From positions 2,743,001 through 2,807,000 of the forward strand of contig CM076279.1 in assembly GCA_038380795.1 (NCBI GenBank): a DNA stretch of 64,000 nt, read 5' to 3'. This DNA is from Pyrocephalus nanus. Taxonomy: Eukaryota; Chordata; Aves; Passeriformes; Tyrannidae. Below, in pieces: positions 1 to 10,712 of the stretch; the stretch's first letter is position 1, and each line of letters begins with the position of its first letter. A program made the translations under genes and the position numbers. The notes below the pieces were generated by a model. That model had not been told where the DNA came from. It made no database searches and saw nothing but the letters and a program-made list of their open reading frames with translations.

Positions 1-30
1 GAGGTGGGCGAGGACCACGGCGCTGCTCAT
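1..30 (-). CDS. AXIN2: AXIN2 start of coding sequence (partial; runs off the left edge)
   Basis: Seen: on the minus strand, ATG at 30-28 opens a frame reading MSSAVVLAHL, which continues past base 1. Known: AXIN2 proteins begin MSSAVLVTHLPDPSSSF, so seven of these ten residues agree. The context before the ATG (GGAGCC) has G at -3. No other ATG lies between the exon's acceptor and this start, so the start is unambiguous. AXIN2 (conductin) is a cytoplasmic scaffold that brings APC, GSK3-beta, CK1 and beta-catenin together in the destruction complex, and it is a Wnt target acting as negative feedback. Only ten codons are inside the window; the RGS and DIX domains would lie to the left. The assignment is strengthened by the downstream-strand neighbour CEP112, the same gene pair as in human. 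Confidence 0.9.
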   Translation of the reverse strand, partial: MSSAVVLAHL

Positions 31-148
31 GGCTCCGGAGCTCGGTGGGGAGAAGGGCTCCCAGTTGCTCCAGGAGCTGCCTGTGCCTCTGCCTGCCTCT
101 GCCTGGAGTCAGCAGGGGATCCTCGGAGCCTCCTCTCTGCGAAGAGGG
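31..148 (-). other. AXIN2: AXIN2 exon 2 5'UTR and its splice acceptor
   Basis: On the minus strand the sequence reads T-run, CCCTCTTCGCAG, then AGAGGAGG. The acceptor AG therefore occupies 138-137 and exon 2 begins at 136, leaving a 106-base 5'UTR before the ATG. Known: mammalian AXIN2 has a noncoding first exon, with the start codon in exon 2, so an acceptor just upstream of the ATG is expected. The polypyrimidine tract is an uninterrupted run of about 21 T (plus-strand A at 149-169), unusually homopolymeric. Confidence 0.8.
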
Positions 149-169
149 AAAAAAAAAAAAAAAAAAAAA
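149..169. repeat. A21 homopolymer (polypyrimidine tract of exon 2 acceptor)
   Basis: Uninterrupted run of about 21 A on the plus strand, i.e. T on the AXIN2 sense strand, a few bases from the acceptor AG. Confidence 0.95.
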
Positions 170-238
170 GGGGTTGTGGGGAGGGGGGGGGAAGAGAAAA
201 AAGGAGTATTGATCTAATCAAAACCAGATCCTCCCAAC

Positions 239-245
239 ATCAAAG
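239..245 (+). promoter_or_regulatory. TCF/LEF motif (ATCAAAG) in AXIN2 intron 1
   Basis: Exact ATCAAAG, the core recognition site of TCF7/LEF1, about 100 bases upstream of the exon 2 acceptor. Occupancy is unknown; AXIN2 is an established beta-catenin/TCF target. Confidence 0.45.
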
Positions 246-280
246 ACAAAAAGTAAACAGGCTTTTCAACTCCTCACAGT

Positions 281-281
<1 letters not shown>

Positions 282-313
<32 letters not shown>
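282..313. repeat. A32 homopolymer in AXIN2 intron 1
   Basis: Run of 32 A, followed by GA-rich sequence to about 360. It may differ in length between individuals or be a sequencing artefact. Confidence 0.95.
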
Positions 314-318
<5 letters not shown>

Positions 319-751
319 AGAAAGAAAAGGAGAGAGGGAGGGAGAGAGGGAGGGCAGAGGGAGCGCGGCTCTATCGCCAGCCCCGATCGCGACTATCAGA
401 TCCGCTCCGCTGAACTCCCGGCGCACTTTTAGCGGGGCCGGGGCTGGAAGGGGGGGGTGGGAGTGGGTGGGGGGTGTCAGCGCGGCCCCCCCGCAGCTCG
501 GGGCGTCCCTGCCCCGGCATCTGGTTTCCATTTGCCCCCCCCGCCCCATCCCCGCTCCCTCCTCGCCCCCTCCGCTCCCGGACCCGCGTGTGTCCCGTGT
601 CCCCCCCCGCCCCCGATGGGGCGCACCCGCCGGGACAAGGGATTTTTTGGGGGGCGCTGCTCTACGGGAAATGCGCTAGAGCATCGTCTCCCTCCTCCCG
701 AAAAAAAAAAACCCCAAAAACACTCCCGGGGGGTGGGTTAAGGCGAGGCAG

Positions 752-764
752 CCGTACCTGGGCG
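752..764 (-). other. AXIN2: candidate AXIN2 first-exon splice donor (CAG|GTACGG)
   Basis: The minus strand reads GCGCCCAG|GTACGGC, with the GT at 757-756 and the exon's last base at 758. This is a fair donor match inside the CpG island and could end one alternative noncoding exon. There is no transcript evidence. It competes with the stronger donor near 1263. Confidence 0.25.
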
Positions 765-921
765 CTGCGGGGCATCCCGGGCCGGGGCCCCGCGCCCCCC
801 GCATCACCCCCCCCGCAGCCGGGAGACATCACCCCCGGCTCTGCAAAAAGGGGGAATAAATAGGAAGGGGGGGGGGTTTAAGGGGAAGGCAGCCCCCAGC
901 CTCGGGCTTTCCCCGCGTGCA

Positions 922-922
922 A

Positions 923-952
<30 letters not shown>
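922..952. repeat. (AAT)n microsatellite
   Basis: About ten AAT units within the AXIN2 CpG island. Confidence 0.95.
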
Positions 953-954
<2 letters not shown>

Positions 955-1134
955 CCTGCTCCAGAAATGGCGACGGGCTGGGAGGAGGGAGGTCGGAGCC
1001 GGGAGCTGGGGTTGGGGGTAGAGAGGGGGGGGGGGAAAAAGTCCGGAGCGACTTGGGAGCCTCCGAGCTCCGCGAGCAACAGCCGAGCCCGGGCGGGCAC
1101 GGGCACCGCGGGGGCACCAACACCTCCCCCCTCC

Positions 1135-1191
1135 CAAAAAAAAAAAAAAAAAATAAAAAAATTAAAAATAAAAATATATATATATATATAT
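1135..1191. repeat. A-rich tract and (TA)n in the CpG island
   Basis: An A-run and AAAT-rich stretch pass into about nine TA units at 1174-1191, just left of the candidate exon 1 donor. Confidence 0.9.
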
Positions 1192-1254
1192 TAAAATTAC
1201 AGGGAAAATCCGTATATTTGAAGCAGAAGAAGCGGCCGCCGCCCCCCGAAGTTG

Positions 1255-1268
1255 CCACTCACCGCCGA
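1255..1268 (-). other. AXIN2: candidate AXIN2 exon 1 splice donor (GGCG|GTGAGT)
   Basis: The minus strand reads CTCGGCG|GTGAGTGGC, with the GT at 1262-1261 and the last exonic base at 1263. It is a near-consensus donor and the best one I see in the CpG island. If used, exon 1 would lie to the right of 1263, within the TCC-repeat and GC-rich stretch, and intron 1 would be about 1.1 kb long, ending at the exon 2 acceptor at 137-138. The TSS would then be near 1.5-2.0 kb, next to the TCF motifs at 1617 and 2008. This is inference, not proven. Confidence 0.4.
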
Positions 1269-1343
1269 GCCCGAGCTCGCTGCGCGCCCGCGGCCCCGCC
1301 GCTCCCCGGCAGCGCGCAGGCTGCACCCGCTCCCCCCGCTGGC

Positions 1344-1400
1344 CTTCCTCCTCCTCCTCCTCCTCCTCCTCCTCGCCTTCCTCCTCCTCCTCCTCTCCTC
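1344..1400. repeat. (TCC)n trinucleotide repeat
   Basis: Two blocks of CTC/TCC units broken by a GCCTT interruption. If the donor at 1263 is real, this lies within or next to the noncoding first exon of AXIN2, where it reads as GGA repeats. Confidence 0.95.
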
Positions 1401-1616
1401 CCCGGCGGTGCAACCGCATCGGAGAGCATCGGGAAAGGGAAGGGAGGGAGGGAGGGGGGGGGGTAAAGGGGTGGGGGGGGCTGCGAGGGAAAGGAGCCCA
1501 CTGCGCTGCGCGCCTCCCTCCCCTGGTTATTTATTTTATTTATTTTAAATACAAAAGCGCAGGTCCCGCCCCCCCCCTCCCTCCCTCCGCCCCCCGCTCC
1601 GGGCTCCCCCCGCGGC

Positions 1617-1623
1617 ATCAAAG
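1617..1623 (+). promoter_or_regulatory. TCF/LEF motif (GCATCAAAGCG) in AXIN2 promoter
   Basis: Exact ATCAAAG inside the CpG island, flanked by GC on both sides. It sits just beyond the best candidate exon 1 donor, where promoter-proximal Wnt response elements of AXIN2 would be expected. Confidence 0.55.
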
Positions 1624-2007
1624 CGCAGCCCGGCCGAGCGGTCCTGCAAGGGCGGTAGCGCACTTTAAAAAAAAAAAAAAATTTAAAAAATGAAAAAAGG
1701 TGTAAAAACAGGCCAGAAACAATTTTTAAAAAATTAAAAGAGAAGCGGGGAGAAGCGCGGGGAGCACACACCTCACACCACCCCCCCCCGCTCCTCACTC
1801 TGCTCCATCCCCCGCGGTATCACCGGTGCGGGGGATGCTTCACTCCGCACGGGGGCGAGAGGGGGTGCGCGGATATCACCGCTGGCGACTCAAATAAAAT
1901 TATCACATACAGTTTTGGGGGGACGGGATTTGTTTTGGGTTCTTTTTTTTTTTTTTTCCGCCCTTCCCCTCGGCATCCCGCGGCGGCTACGAAGTTGCCA
2001 GGACCTT

Positions 2008-2014
2008 ATCAAAG
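2008..2014 (+). promoter_or_regulatory. TCF/LEF motif (CTTATCAAAGGG) in AXIN2 promoter
   Basis: Exact ATCAAAG near the upstream margin of the CpG island, about 390 bases from the 1617 site. The surrounding GC-rich DNA has the look of a conserved promoter block, but conservation was not computed. Confidence 0.55.
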
Positions 2015-2237
2015 GGATGCGATCGCAGCCGCCGCTCCGCCGCCTTAAAGGTGCAGGAGCCCCTTTTCCTGCGCCGCCCCGTGCATCTCCCGCGCATCCC
2101 CCGTCCCCTTCCCCACCCCGCCCCAGCGCCGCAGGGCGGGGGCTACTCCCCGCCATTAGAAACTTTGCGAAAAGTTTTCATCTCGGGAAAAAAAAAATAA
2201 AAAATAACCCACAAACAAACGGGGCGGGTCCCCTTAT

Positions 2238-2238
2238 C

Positions 2239-2270
<32 letters not shown>

Positions 2271-2300
2271 AATATATATTATATATATATATATAAATAA
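2238..2300. repeat. (TA)n-rich simple repeat
   Basis: Alternating TA with short ACAC and ATTA interruptions, at the upstream edge of the CpG island. Confidence 0.9.
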
Positions 2301-2667
2301 TCCGCATGCCTGTTTTCGCTCTGCGGGCTAATTAAACAATCCCTGATTGCAATAGAACTGGCACACCAAGCCAAACCCCCGCCCGCAGTTGTGTTCCCGT
2401 CTCCCGCCCCAGCTGTTAAATATTAACCAGGCACGGAATGGAGGGTTTGGAACTTCAGACAAAAGGTTTTAATTAGGGGTTGGCCCCCAAACCTGCCCTC
2501 CAGATCCAAGGAGCCTCCTGCCCTCCTCCTCCTCCCCAGCCTGCTCCAAGGCTGGACCCCTGGGTTTGGTGGTTCCCCCCCCAGGAGCTGCCTGGCTGCT
2601 CTGAGCCCACCTTGGTCTGGCTGGAAGAGCTGGTGGAATCAAGCCTGGCTTGATTTTTATCATTATT

Positions 2668-2875
2668 ATAGAATCACAGGATGGTTTGGGTTGGAAGGGA
2701 CCTCAAAGATCATCTAGCCCAACTCTCTTCCGTGGGCAGGGACACCTTCCACTAGCCCAGGTTGCTCCAAACCCTGTCCAACCTGGCCTTGGACAATTCC
2801 AAGGATGGGGCAGCCACAGCTTCTCTGGGCAACTTGTGCCAGGGCCTCCCCACCCTCACAGTCAACAACTTCTGG
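2668..2875 (-). mobile_element. CR1 LINE 3' fragment
   Basis: It opens with the inverted CR1 tail (AGAATCACAGGATGG, then GGTTGGAAGGGACCTC) and continues through the diagnostic CACCTTCCACTAG...CAGGTTGCTCCA block to the CTTCTCTGGGCAACTTG block. It is oriented with its 3' end to the left. It is 5'-truncated and has no coding capacity. Confidence 0.93.
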
Positions 2876-5590
2876 GGTGCCTGAACATGGGTGATGGCAC
2901 CTCCTGGGAAATGCAACAGCAAAGTGCAGCCCATGGCTGGACCAGCCCTTCTCCCCATGCCCACACTGCCCTGTCCCCACACCTCCAGCACAGACTCCAG
3001 AGCTGCCCACTCCAGCCAGCAAAACCACCCCCAGCCCCAGGAATCAGAGCCAAGGGGGACCTGCTCCCACCACCACGGTCCCATCAGCCTCCCCCCTCTC
3101 CCTCCTGCCCTGCACCCTCCCCATCCCCACAGCAAAGTGAAATCCCGAGGGAACGATGGGACACAGGGAACCACAGCAGGCACACCAGGGAAGCCCCAGT
3201 GCTGGTCCCAGGGGCTTAACCTGATCCTAAATGTGAGGGCAGAAACCAGGATTGCAGCCACAGAGCTGTGCCCCTCCATTCCCACCCTTCTCTGTTGGAA
3301 AAGCAGCTGGTTTGCACCATCACTAAACACAGTCCTTGGCTTCTCCCCATGCTCCAAAGCTCCTGTTCCTCCTCCTCCAGGCCCTGCTCAAACCACTGTC
3401 TGCACCAAGACAACAAGCAAATACCCAAGAGGCCGAGTGTTGTGGTGGCCCTGGACGTGGTGTCCTTTGAAGCTGTGATTTCATCAGCCCTGGGATGGCT
3501 GAATCCACCAGGGAGCCTCACAGAGCAGCAACTGTGCCTGGACTGGGCAACCTGGGCTAATATGAGATAATTTATGGGTAAATTTGTTGCTGCTGCCCAA
3601 TTACACATTTTCCAGGCCTGGGAATGGCTACCATTGGGCAGGGAAAGCAAATGTTCTGCCAAACCCGTGAGCTGAACAGTAAAAGCCACTTCTAGGCACA
3701 GCAAGGAGTTATGAATTATTAGAATTACTAATATTTTTGCTGCTGATGACGCCAAATATCGACGTGCCACTATGCCAGATGCAACTGAGACATATGAAAT
3801 GGGAGGATGAACAGCCTGTGTCTCCTTGGGATGGTGACAGAAGTGTCACCTCCAGCCCAGGACCTCCAACCACCAGAAGGTGACTTGACCACCTCTTACC
3901 CCTTACAATTTGCTTTGAGACAATGCTGGATAAAAACCTCTCCGAGTTCCATTTACTGCTACAGCACAGAAAATTAGGCCATTATAATGGAGGCTGAAAA
4001 CCTCAGACTCGTCCCCTTTGGAAGTCTCATTCATTCTGTTTCATAAAAATGTCATTTAACCGACTGGTTTTCTCCAAATCCCGTTGTGCAATAGCACTGC
4101 CCTGCTCCAGTGCCTTGGGACAGCAACCCAGCCACTCAGCCAGGGACCTAAATTACCAAATTATTGGGGATTGCACGTGCAGAAGAGCGGCCCACCCAAA
4201 GACCTGCCTAGCCCACCATCCCCTCCATGCCAGTCACCAAAAGAGAGGCACTTTGGGAACAAAACAAGAGGAGGGTGAACCCCTGGGGCCGTGGCTTTGT
4301 GTGGAAGTGCCCGTGGAGCAGCTTGTCCTCCCCAAAGCGGCGGTGGCCCCGTTCATGTTCCGCATGTCCAGTCAGGGAGTCTATTTTCTCCTCCTGCCAA
4401 CAGGGAAGAGTCACGTAGTGCCTGGGATTTGAAAGCAATCCCATGAACTAGGCAGGCGGTGGCAGGTACAAGAAGGTCTTCCAGAGTTTTCTTCATCTTT
4501 AGCAGTTTCTGGAAGTCCTTGTTCGCAGATCTACAGGGAATCTCTGTGTTCAGGTAGCAGCTGCAGTCATCAAGAAAGCAGAGTATCTTTGAATTTCCTT
4601 CTGATTTTCCAGCCTAAACTTGAATCTGAATTCCCAGGCTGAACAGAAGGAAAATTAACTATTTATATTTTATTTGTTAGCCCTTCTGCTTTTGAGATAA
4701 AAATTCTGTAAATGGGGGGAAAAAGACTGCAAAAAGCTGTCCAAAGCAGCGTCCTCAGCCATGCTGAGCCCTCCTGGTGCCCTGCAAAGACCAGACACAG
4801 CCTGTCCCCTCCTCTTTAGCTGCTGCTGTGTGTCATGTTCACAGGCAGCAAAGAAGCTTGAAGTCAGATTGTGGCACCAAAAAGGAATAATTTTAGATGA
4901 AAAGAATCAGTTCACAGTGAAGCCGCACAATAAAGAGAAATTAATTTTTTTTTTTTTTTTCCTGAGAGCTTTTTTAGATCAGGTAGTAAAAAAAAGAAAA
5001 GAAAGCAGGAAAGAAAAAGGCAGTGGGGGCCATTAAGGCCTGGAGTGCTCTAAAACACCTCAGATGTGCCAGTCCTCACTCCCTGGGCTCTGTCTCATCC
5101 TGACTGCACCCTGCTAACCTGGCTCCATCTCCTCCTCCTCTGCCCACAGGGCAGGTATTTTGCTGGTGTCTTGCTCCAGAAGAGGTGTCTCTCCAGGCTG
5201 TTGTCTTCCTGCAGAACACCAGGTCAGACACCAGGAATGTGAAAGCTCTGAGGGCTGTTCTGTTTGTCCCTGTAAATGGCTTTGTGGAGGTGACAGCAGA
5301 CCAGGAGCTCAATCAAACCAAAGAGCTTCCCTAAATCACAGCAATGCCAAAATTGTGCTTTTCATGAGCCACCTGTCCTAAACCAGAGTTTAAATCAGTG
5401 TCCTTCACTGTGCACAGGGAGACACTGAGGACCAGGGAAGCACCTTCCTTATGGAGAACCCCAAAAAAGGCAAGAAGTGCCTCCCACACCCCGACCAGCC
5501 CCTGCCATCAGGCCAGAACATGATGCTGCTGCTCCTGACACTGGTTGTATTAATGTACCTCAAAAGTGCTTCTTCTGCTAAAACCACACT
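2876..5590. other. intergenic DNA, no gene recognised
   Basis: Ordinary unique sequence between CR1 copies. Open frames of up to 201 codons exist on both strands, but they overlap each other and CR1 and resemble no family. A T-run lies at 4945-4959. Confidence 0.7.
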
Positions 5591-5591
5591 A

Positions 5592-5750
5592 GGATCATAA
5601 AATAATAGAACAGTTTGGATTGGAAGGGACCTTAAAGCTCTTCTATTTCCATCCCCCTGCTGTGGGCAGGGGACACCTTCCACTAGAACCAGGTTGCTCC
5701 AAGCCCCGTCCGACCTGGCCTTGGACACTTCCAGATCCCAAGGACATTGA
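5592..5750 (-). mobile_element. CR1 LINE 3' fragment
   Basis: Contains TTTGGATTGGAAGGGACCTT, GGGGACACCTTCCACTAG and CAGGTTGCTCCAAGCCCC, the standard inverted CR1 tail blocks. It is degenerate at the 3' tip. Confidence 0.92.
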
Positions 5751-6070
5751 TGGAAAATAAGGAGGAAAGATAAACCAAGCACCCTGAGCTCCCTCCTGTC
5801 CAAGCACACCTCTCTCCAATCCTCACTGGGCATCAAATCCCCCCCAAATCCCCTCCCTGCTCCCCACTCCACCCCTTTGCCTCCCTGGCCAAGCAGGAGG
5901 AGGGCGAACAGCGCCGTTCCCTCTTCCCACCTCGGAGAAACGCACAGCCAGCCACGGTGGGCTGGGGGTTTGGGGTCTGAATGATCTCCCCAGCAGGAAA
6001 ACTCCCGCACAGAGCCCAGGGAGGACCCGCAGAGGGTAGGATCTAAGCCCCAGAGCAGCGTTAGTCAGCC

Positions 6071-6124
6071 TGACGTCACCCCTCTGTCACCGCACTGGTG
6101 GTCATGTTGATAACGAGATCAAAG
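6071..6124. promoter_or_regulatory. candidate element: CRE plus TCF motif
   Basis: A perfect palindromic CRE, TGACGTCA, at 6071-6078 is followed by GTTGATAACGAGATCAAAG, which contains a GATA core and an ATCAAAG at 6118-6124. A full CRE is uncommon by chance. Regulatory activity is not shown. Confidence 0.35.
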
Positions 6125-6910
6125 CCTTGCGAGTATTTCAACAGAAGTGCTGGGAACAGTCTTGATCAAAATAAGAGGAAGGCCCTGTATACAGAAGACG
6201 TGAGAGGTTTGCAACCCACATGTGAACCTTTGAAGTTATTCTACCCCCCCCCCCTTTTTTTTTTTAATAAACTAGTTTAACATCATTAGTTTAAGAGGTA
6301 TAAACCCGACGGGCTGTGTAATCTCTCAGTATACTGCAGGCACAGGGTATTATCCACACACAGACACGCTTTTGCAGTGGGGGAAAAAAAGCACTGCCAG
6401 AGATACTCACAAATAAGACAAGAAAACACACAATTAGTTTTATGGGATTTGAAGTTCGTTTCATAAACCCACATACTTTTGTTACCGGGTATTGCCAGAT
6501 AAAGTCTGATACATTTTCTCTCCTATAATCCTTTTAACATTTCCATTCCCCCCTACAGACTCTTTGCCTTGATGTTTTGTTCAGTGCACTCCCTGCTATC
6601 TGCACACGCTTGGCCAGATTTTTTAGACTTAAAAGGGGCACCGTATCAGCATTAACCGTTCCAGGAGAGCTGATAAAACACACACGAGCACTCTGCTATC
6701 TATTAACATTTCTGAACTCCTTCCTTCACCTGCCCGGAATAGTGATTGAAGAGAGGGTGGGGGCAACAGAGGTAAATGAGGATATTTATGACTAACTTCC
6801 CATGACTTATTTTTTCCACAACCCCTTCCTCACTGTGCACAAACGAGACATCACTTTCTCTGCTACCTTCCTGTCTGAGTAACAGGGAGACCAGGTCTAC
6901 AAGATTCCCC

Positions 6911-6985
6911 GTTCCTGGAAACGTTCAGGTTGGATGGGGCTTGGAGCAACCTGCTTCAGTGAAAGGTGTCCCTGTCCACAGCCCT
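6911..6985 (+). mobile_element. short CR1 fragment
   Basis: GTTCAGGTTGGATGGGGCTTGGAGCAACCTGC followed by AAAGGTGTCCCTG matches the internal 3' part of CR1 in sense orientation. The tail itself is missing. Confidence 0.8.
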
Positions 6986-6999
6986 TGAAGGTAAAATTT

Positions 7000-9900
7000 A
7001 AATCCTACTGAATTTTTTTAGTCAAATACGGATTTTTTGATGGAAAACTGAGCTGTGGCTGCTGGGGATGCAGCCATGATGCCATGGCAGAGGCACCAAG
7101 TGTGGTCCTCTTGTCATGCCAGTGATAACTCCTTAAAGTCCAGTTCAGGGCTACATTCCTCCCTATTCCATCTCTACTCGCTGCTTCTGCTAAGCAATAG
7201 TGATTCTGGGCTTCATTACCATTGCAGGTGCCAGGGAGAATCTGAGTCTGAAGTGGTTTGAGGCCCAGTTCCTCCATGCACTAATCTGCTTGTTGGTGTC
7301 CATCCCTCCTGAGCAGGACAACCCCCTCCCCACTCCCAGAGTTTGAGGCCATTTGCTAAAATCATCAACAGAGACACCGTGGCTCTGGCAGCCTGGAGCT
7401 CCATCTGCCAAATGGGTTTGGATTTAAGGAACTTCCCTTCAGATTTGAGGAGGTTCCCTTCCACCCTCCTCCTGCCTGCTCTGTGCTCCCCCTTGGCTGG
7501 CAGCACAAACCTGGCGTGTGACATGTGGGGAGGTGATGGGAGCATCAGTGCTACCGAGGCCCGAAGTAGATTCCATTCTATTTTTTTTCATGGAAAAGGG
7601 AACATTTTTTCCATGCACGCTCAGGGAAGTCCTTCTCCTGTGGTTCTGCACAGGCTGGATGCTCCTGGAGGAGAACATGGCCAGTTTGGGAAGGAGTCAG
7701 GACTGGTGGTACCTTGGCACGACTGCAGGGGAAGTGAAATATATGATGTGTTACCAGCCTGGCCTGGTGTGATTTGATTCTGCAATAGAATCTGTTTTGT
7801 TTTCTGGCTTCTATGGCTGTGTAAAAATGGCTCCTTGAAAACTCAACTAAGTATGAAGTGCACTCCCTGCAAATCTCAGCGAGGGAAGGAAATCCAAATG
7901 TTTTGAGTTTAACTATTAAACATAGTTTCCAGCTAGTGTGCTCAGAATTTGAAATTAAACAAATGAAAGAAACATGTTTCAATGGTTTTATGCAGGCAAT
8001 AATGTCATTAACAGGAAATAAAGAAATTGGGCTTTGCAGCTGCAGCATGAAATTTAACCCTTCCTGTGCAGTGTGGGGCTTGCTGGGCTGGCACAGCACA
8101 CTCTGACCCCTTCCTGCTACTGGGCATCCCAAAAACACTTCCTGGACCCAAATATCCTGATCCACACAGCCCTTAAAGCAGGATGGTAATGGAAAAAGCA
8201 GGAGGAGAGACAACGGTTAGGAGGGAACAGGCTTTCCTGACTAGTGGAAAACTTTCAGATCATAAAGTCCAATAAAACTTTTCACTTCCAGGGAAATATA
8301 AAAAAACCCAAAGCCTTTAAGCACGGTTATTTTTAGGTGTGCTGTCAAAATTGAGTGCCCTAAAATTATACCTGTTTTGGTTTGTTTCTGCCTGTCGAGT
8401 CAATTCTCAGTGTTAAGGACAGTGAAGGGTGGGAGGCTCCAGCCCCCCTGCTGCTGTCAGGAGCTGGGTGATGCCTCTCACAAGCTGGACCAGTCCTGAG
8501 GCCACAAAAGCAGCATTACTGTTTTTAGGGATGCCTGTATTTCCAGGTGTGAAGTGCAGACTGGAGAGAGGAGACTCTGCACGGAGAAAGCCTCATCCCC
8601 ACATCAGACTTTGGTGCAGACCTGGCCCCAAAATCACTGGAGCTTTCTGTACACAAAGAGTTGCACAACCAAGCCCTGTGTCTGAGCTCCTTCCAGACAC
8701 TGGGAAGAGCATCCCCAGAGAGGAACCAGAAGGCAGAACTTTTTAGTTAAAAGAGGAAACAGAGGACAGCTAGTTCTAAAAACCAAACCAACAAACAAAA
8801 AAAAAGAGAACACACAACTGGCGTGGGATTTCCCATCATGGGGAGAAAATCATCAAAGTCCCCCAAAGGACAACAAAAACCCCTTTGGCTGGATTTTTCC
8901 TTCACAAAGGGCACTGCTGGCTCCAGTTCCTCACCTTGAACTGAGGGAAAACCTGCAAGTCACCTCTCCTGAGCACCTGCATTCAAACCAGCGCCAGTTT
9001 TTTGGTCCCATTCCATCTAGTATCAGATTGCACTGCTCTCCCTTCTCCTAATCTACCTACATTTATTTTAATAGGTCATATCTTCCTCTGCCAAAGCCCT
9101 ATTGATTGTATGAAAAGGTGTTTTCTTCCGCTGTGGGAACCTCCACCGTAATCCTGTCAAGAAAGGTTAAACAATAAATATTGGCAGCTTTGTTTCCTCT
9201 TTTCCTTAAAAGTAAATGAAACTTGGTGACAGTGAGGTCAGCCTCTGACCAGCCTAGACCCAAAAATGGGTGCTTGGACATATATATATATTTCATTAAT
9301 GATATTTTCTGTTCAGTAGAAATCAGCATGCTGTGGGAGAGACCACCAAAATACTATTTCAATATTTTTTTCTTTTGCTGGCTATGCTTTCTAATCCTTT
9401 CATAGAAGCCTGGAAATTGCTTACCCAGTATCCTTTCTCCCCATAAGCAGGAGGTTGCTGTCACCTTCTAAATCCCAGCTGCTGCTTCCTGAGATGAGTT
9501 TGGTTTGTAATGGGAACATTTCCACCTGGGGGAAGCTCTAAAAACTCCCAGAAAGCAGTAAAAGCTGAAATTCTCCCATGGGTAAGACAGAATTACAGGA
9601 CAACTACACTGCTGCAGCAGTTCCCATCTACAACAAACACTGGTTCTGAGGGCTTTGTTAGTGATATATTTATGGTCTATTTATCTCTGTGCACTTAAGT
9701 CCCATCAATGTACATAAAAACTTCCATACAAGCCCCTTGCAAGCTGGAAGAACTCCTATTGCCTTAATCATGGGTTTGTTGGAAGTGGCATCATGGAAAT
9801 AAGAGTTTTGCCACAGGGAGGTGATGGTGGTCCCCATCCCATGCCTGGCTGACTAAATTAAACAAGAGCACTGCCATGAGATGCCTCTCCTACTAAAGCC

Positions 9901-10700
9901 CACTGAGATGATGGTCAGCTGCCAGAAAAACAGGGCACCTCCTGCTCCATCCTTGTGCAGGATGTGCAGATGGGATGCTGGTCCTCAGGGTGGCAGCTCC
10001 AGGGTGGGATGGGGGGGGGGGGAAAGGCAGAAACAAACTGGCCACAGGGTCAGGGATTTCTGAGCACATTTTGTGCAGCTCCAGGTCTGCGAGTCAGGGC
10101 TTGCCTTGGGCATCTGTAACACGTGTTTTAGTGCTGGATCCCACTGAGTGCTGGATCCCATTTATCCACCCCGTCTGTGCAACTGTTAATGGACTCATTG
10201 AAAGCACAACAGAAACGCTGAAATAGCTGATTATTCTTCTAGCCATAACTTTAGACAATAAAGTCAGAGAAATTCCATAGATTTAAGCAATGCACCATTG
10301 TCCTTTCATTACACAGGCCTGTGCCTAACCTGAGAACACAGAGAGCAGCTTATATTAAATTGATTTCAGTTCATAAAGAATGTAATATCAGTGCATGCTC
10401 AAAACAGGGTTATTTAACACATTTAAAAGTATGTGGTTTCCACAGGCTCATACACATTGACATCTGCTATTGAAGTGAACACGGATAATGAGACTCTCCT
10501 GTGACACACCTGACACCAGCCAGCACTGGGAATGTTGGTCTGTCACGTGTGGCTGCAAGTGGGACAACAAAAAACCCGTGGGCCACATACCCAGGGGCAG
10601 CCATCAAGAGCCTGGACAAAGCCCCAGTGCTCCAAATGGGATGGCTCAGCATTCCCAAACTGGAGCAGTGGGAGCTGTGAGCAAGGGTGGGCTGTCACAG
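7000..10700. other. intergenic DNA, no gene recognised
   Basis: Unique, moderately AT-rich sequence. It holds a 211-codon minus-strand frame (8213-7578) with no recognisable motifs or splice support. A G-run of 11 lies at 10,011-10,021 and a 17-base direct repeat (GTGCTGGATCCCACTGA-like) near 10,130-10,160. I see nothing functional. Confidence 0.65.
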
Positions 10701-10712
10701 GAGGACCACCAC

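Larger units (their letters stand above)
330..2160 (-). promoter_or_regulatory. AXIN2: CpG-island promoter region of AXIN2
   Basis: The stretch is very GC-rich and dense in CpG, and it is interrupted by A/T homopolymers and simple repeats. It lies directly upstream of the AXIN2 coding exon on the minus strand and should contain the noncoding first exon(s) and start sites. Exact TSS positions cannot be read from sequence alone. Known: AXIN2 transcription is driven by TCF/LEF sites in its promoter, and human AXIN2 mRNA has alternative 5'UTRs. Two exact ATCAAAG motifs lie inside it (1617-1623, 2008-2014) and a third lies in intron 1 close to exon 2 (239-245). Confidence 0.75.

Noticed and set aside
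4..432. 142-codon plus-strand frame at the left edge, and other frames across the CpG island
   Set aside because: They are mostly poly-lysine or proline translations of homopolymers and lie antisense to the AXIN2 start.
1259..1798. 179-codon minus-strand frame
   Set aside because: It is GC-rich low-complexity sequence (Gly/Arg/Phe runs) overlapping the likely noncoding exon 1 and promoter; no domain.
2752..3357. 201-codon minus-strand frame
   Set aside because: Its C-terminal part is CR1 sequence and the rest matches nothing; it is not part of the CR1 reverse transcriptase.
5405..6010. 201-codon minus-strand frame
   Set aside because: It runs through a CR1 fragment; no motif, no splice context.
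7578..8213. 211-codon minus-strand frame, the longest in the window
   Set aside because: No recognisable domain, ordinary intergenic composition and no promoter or polyadenylation signal; consistent with chance in a 64 kb window.
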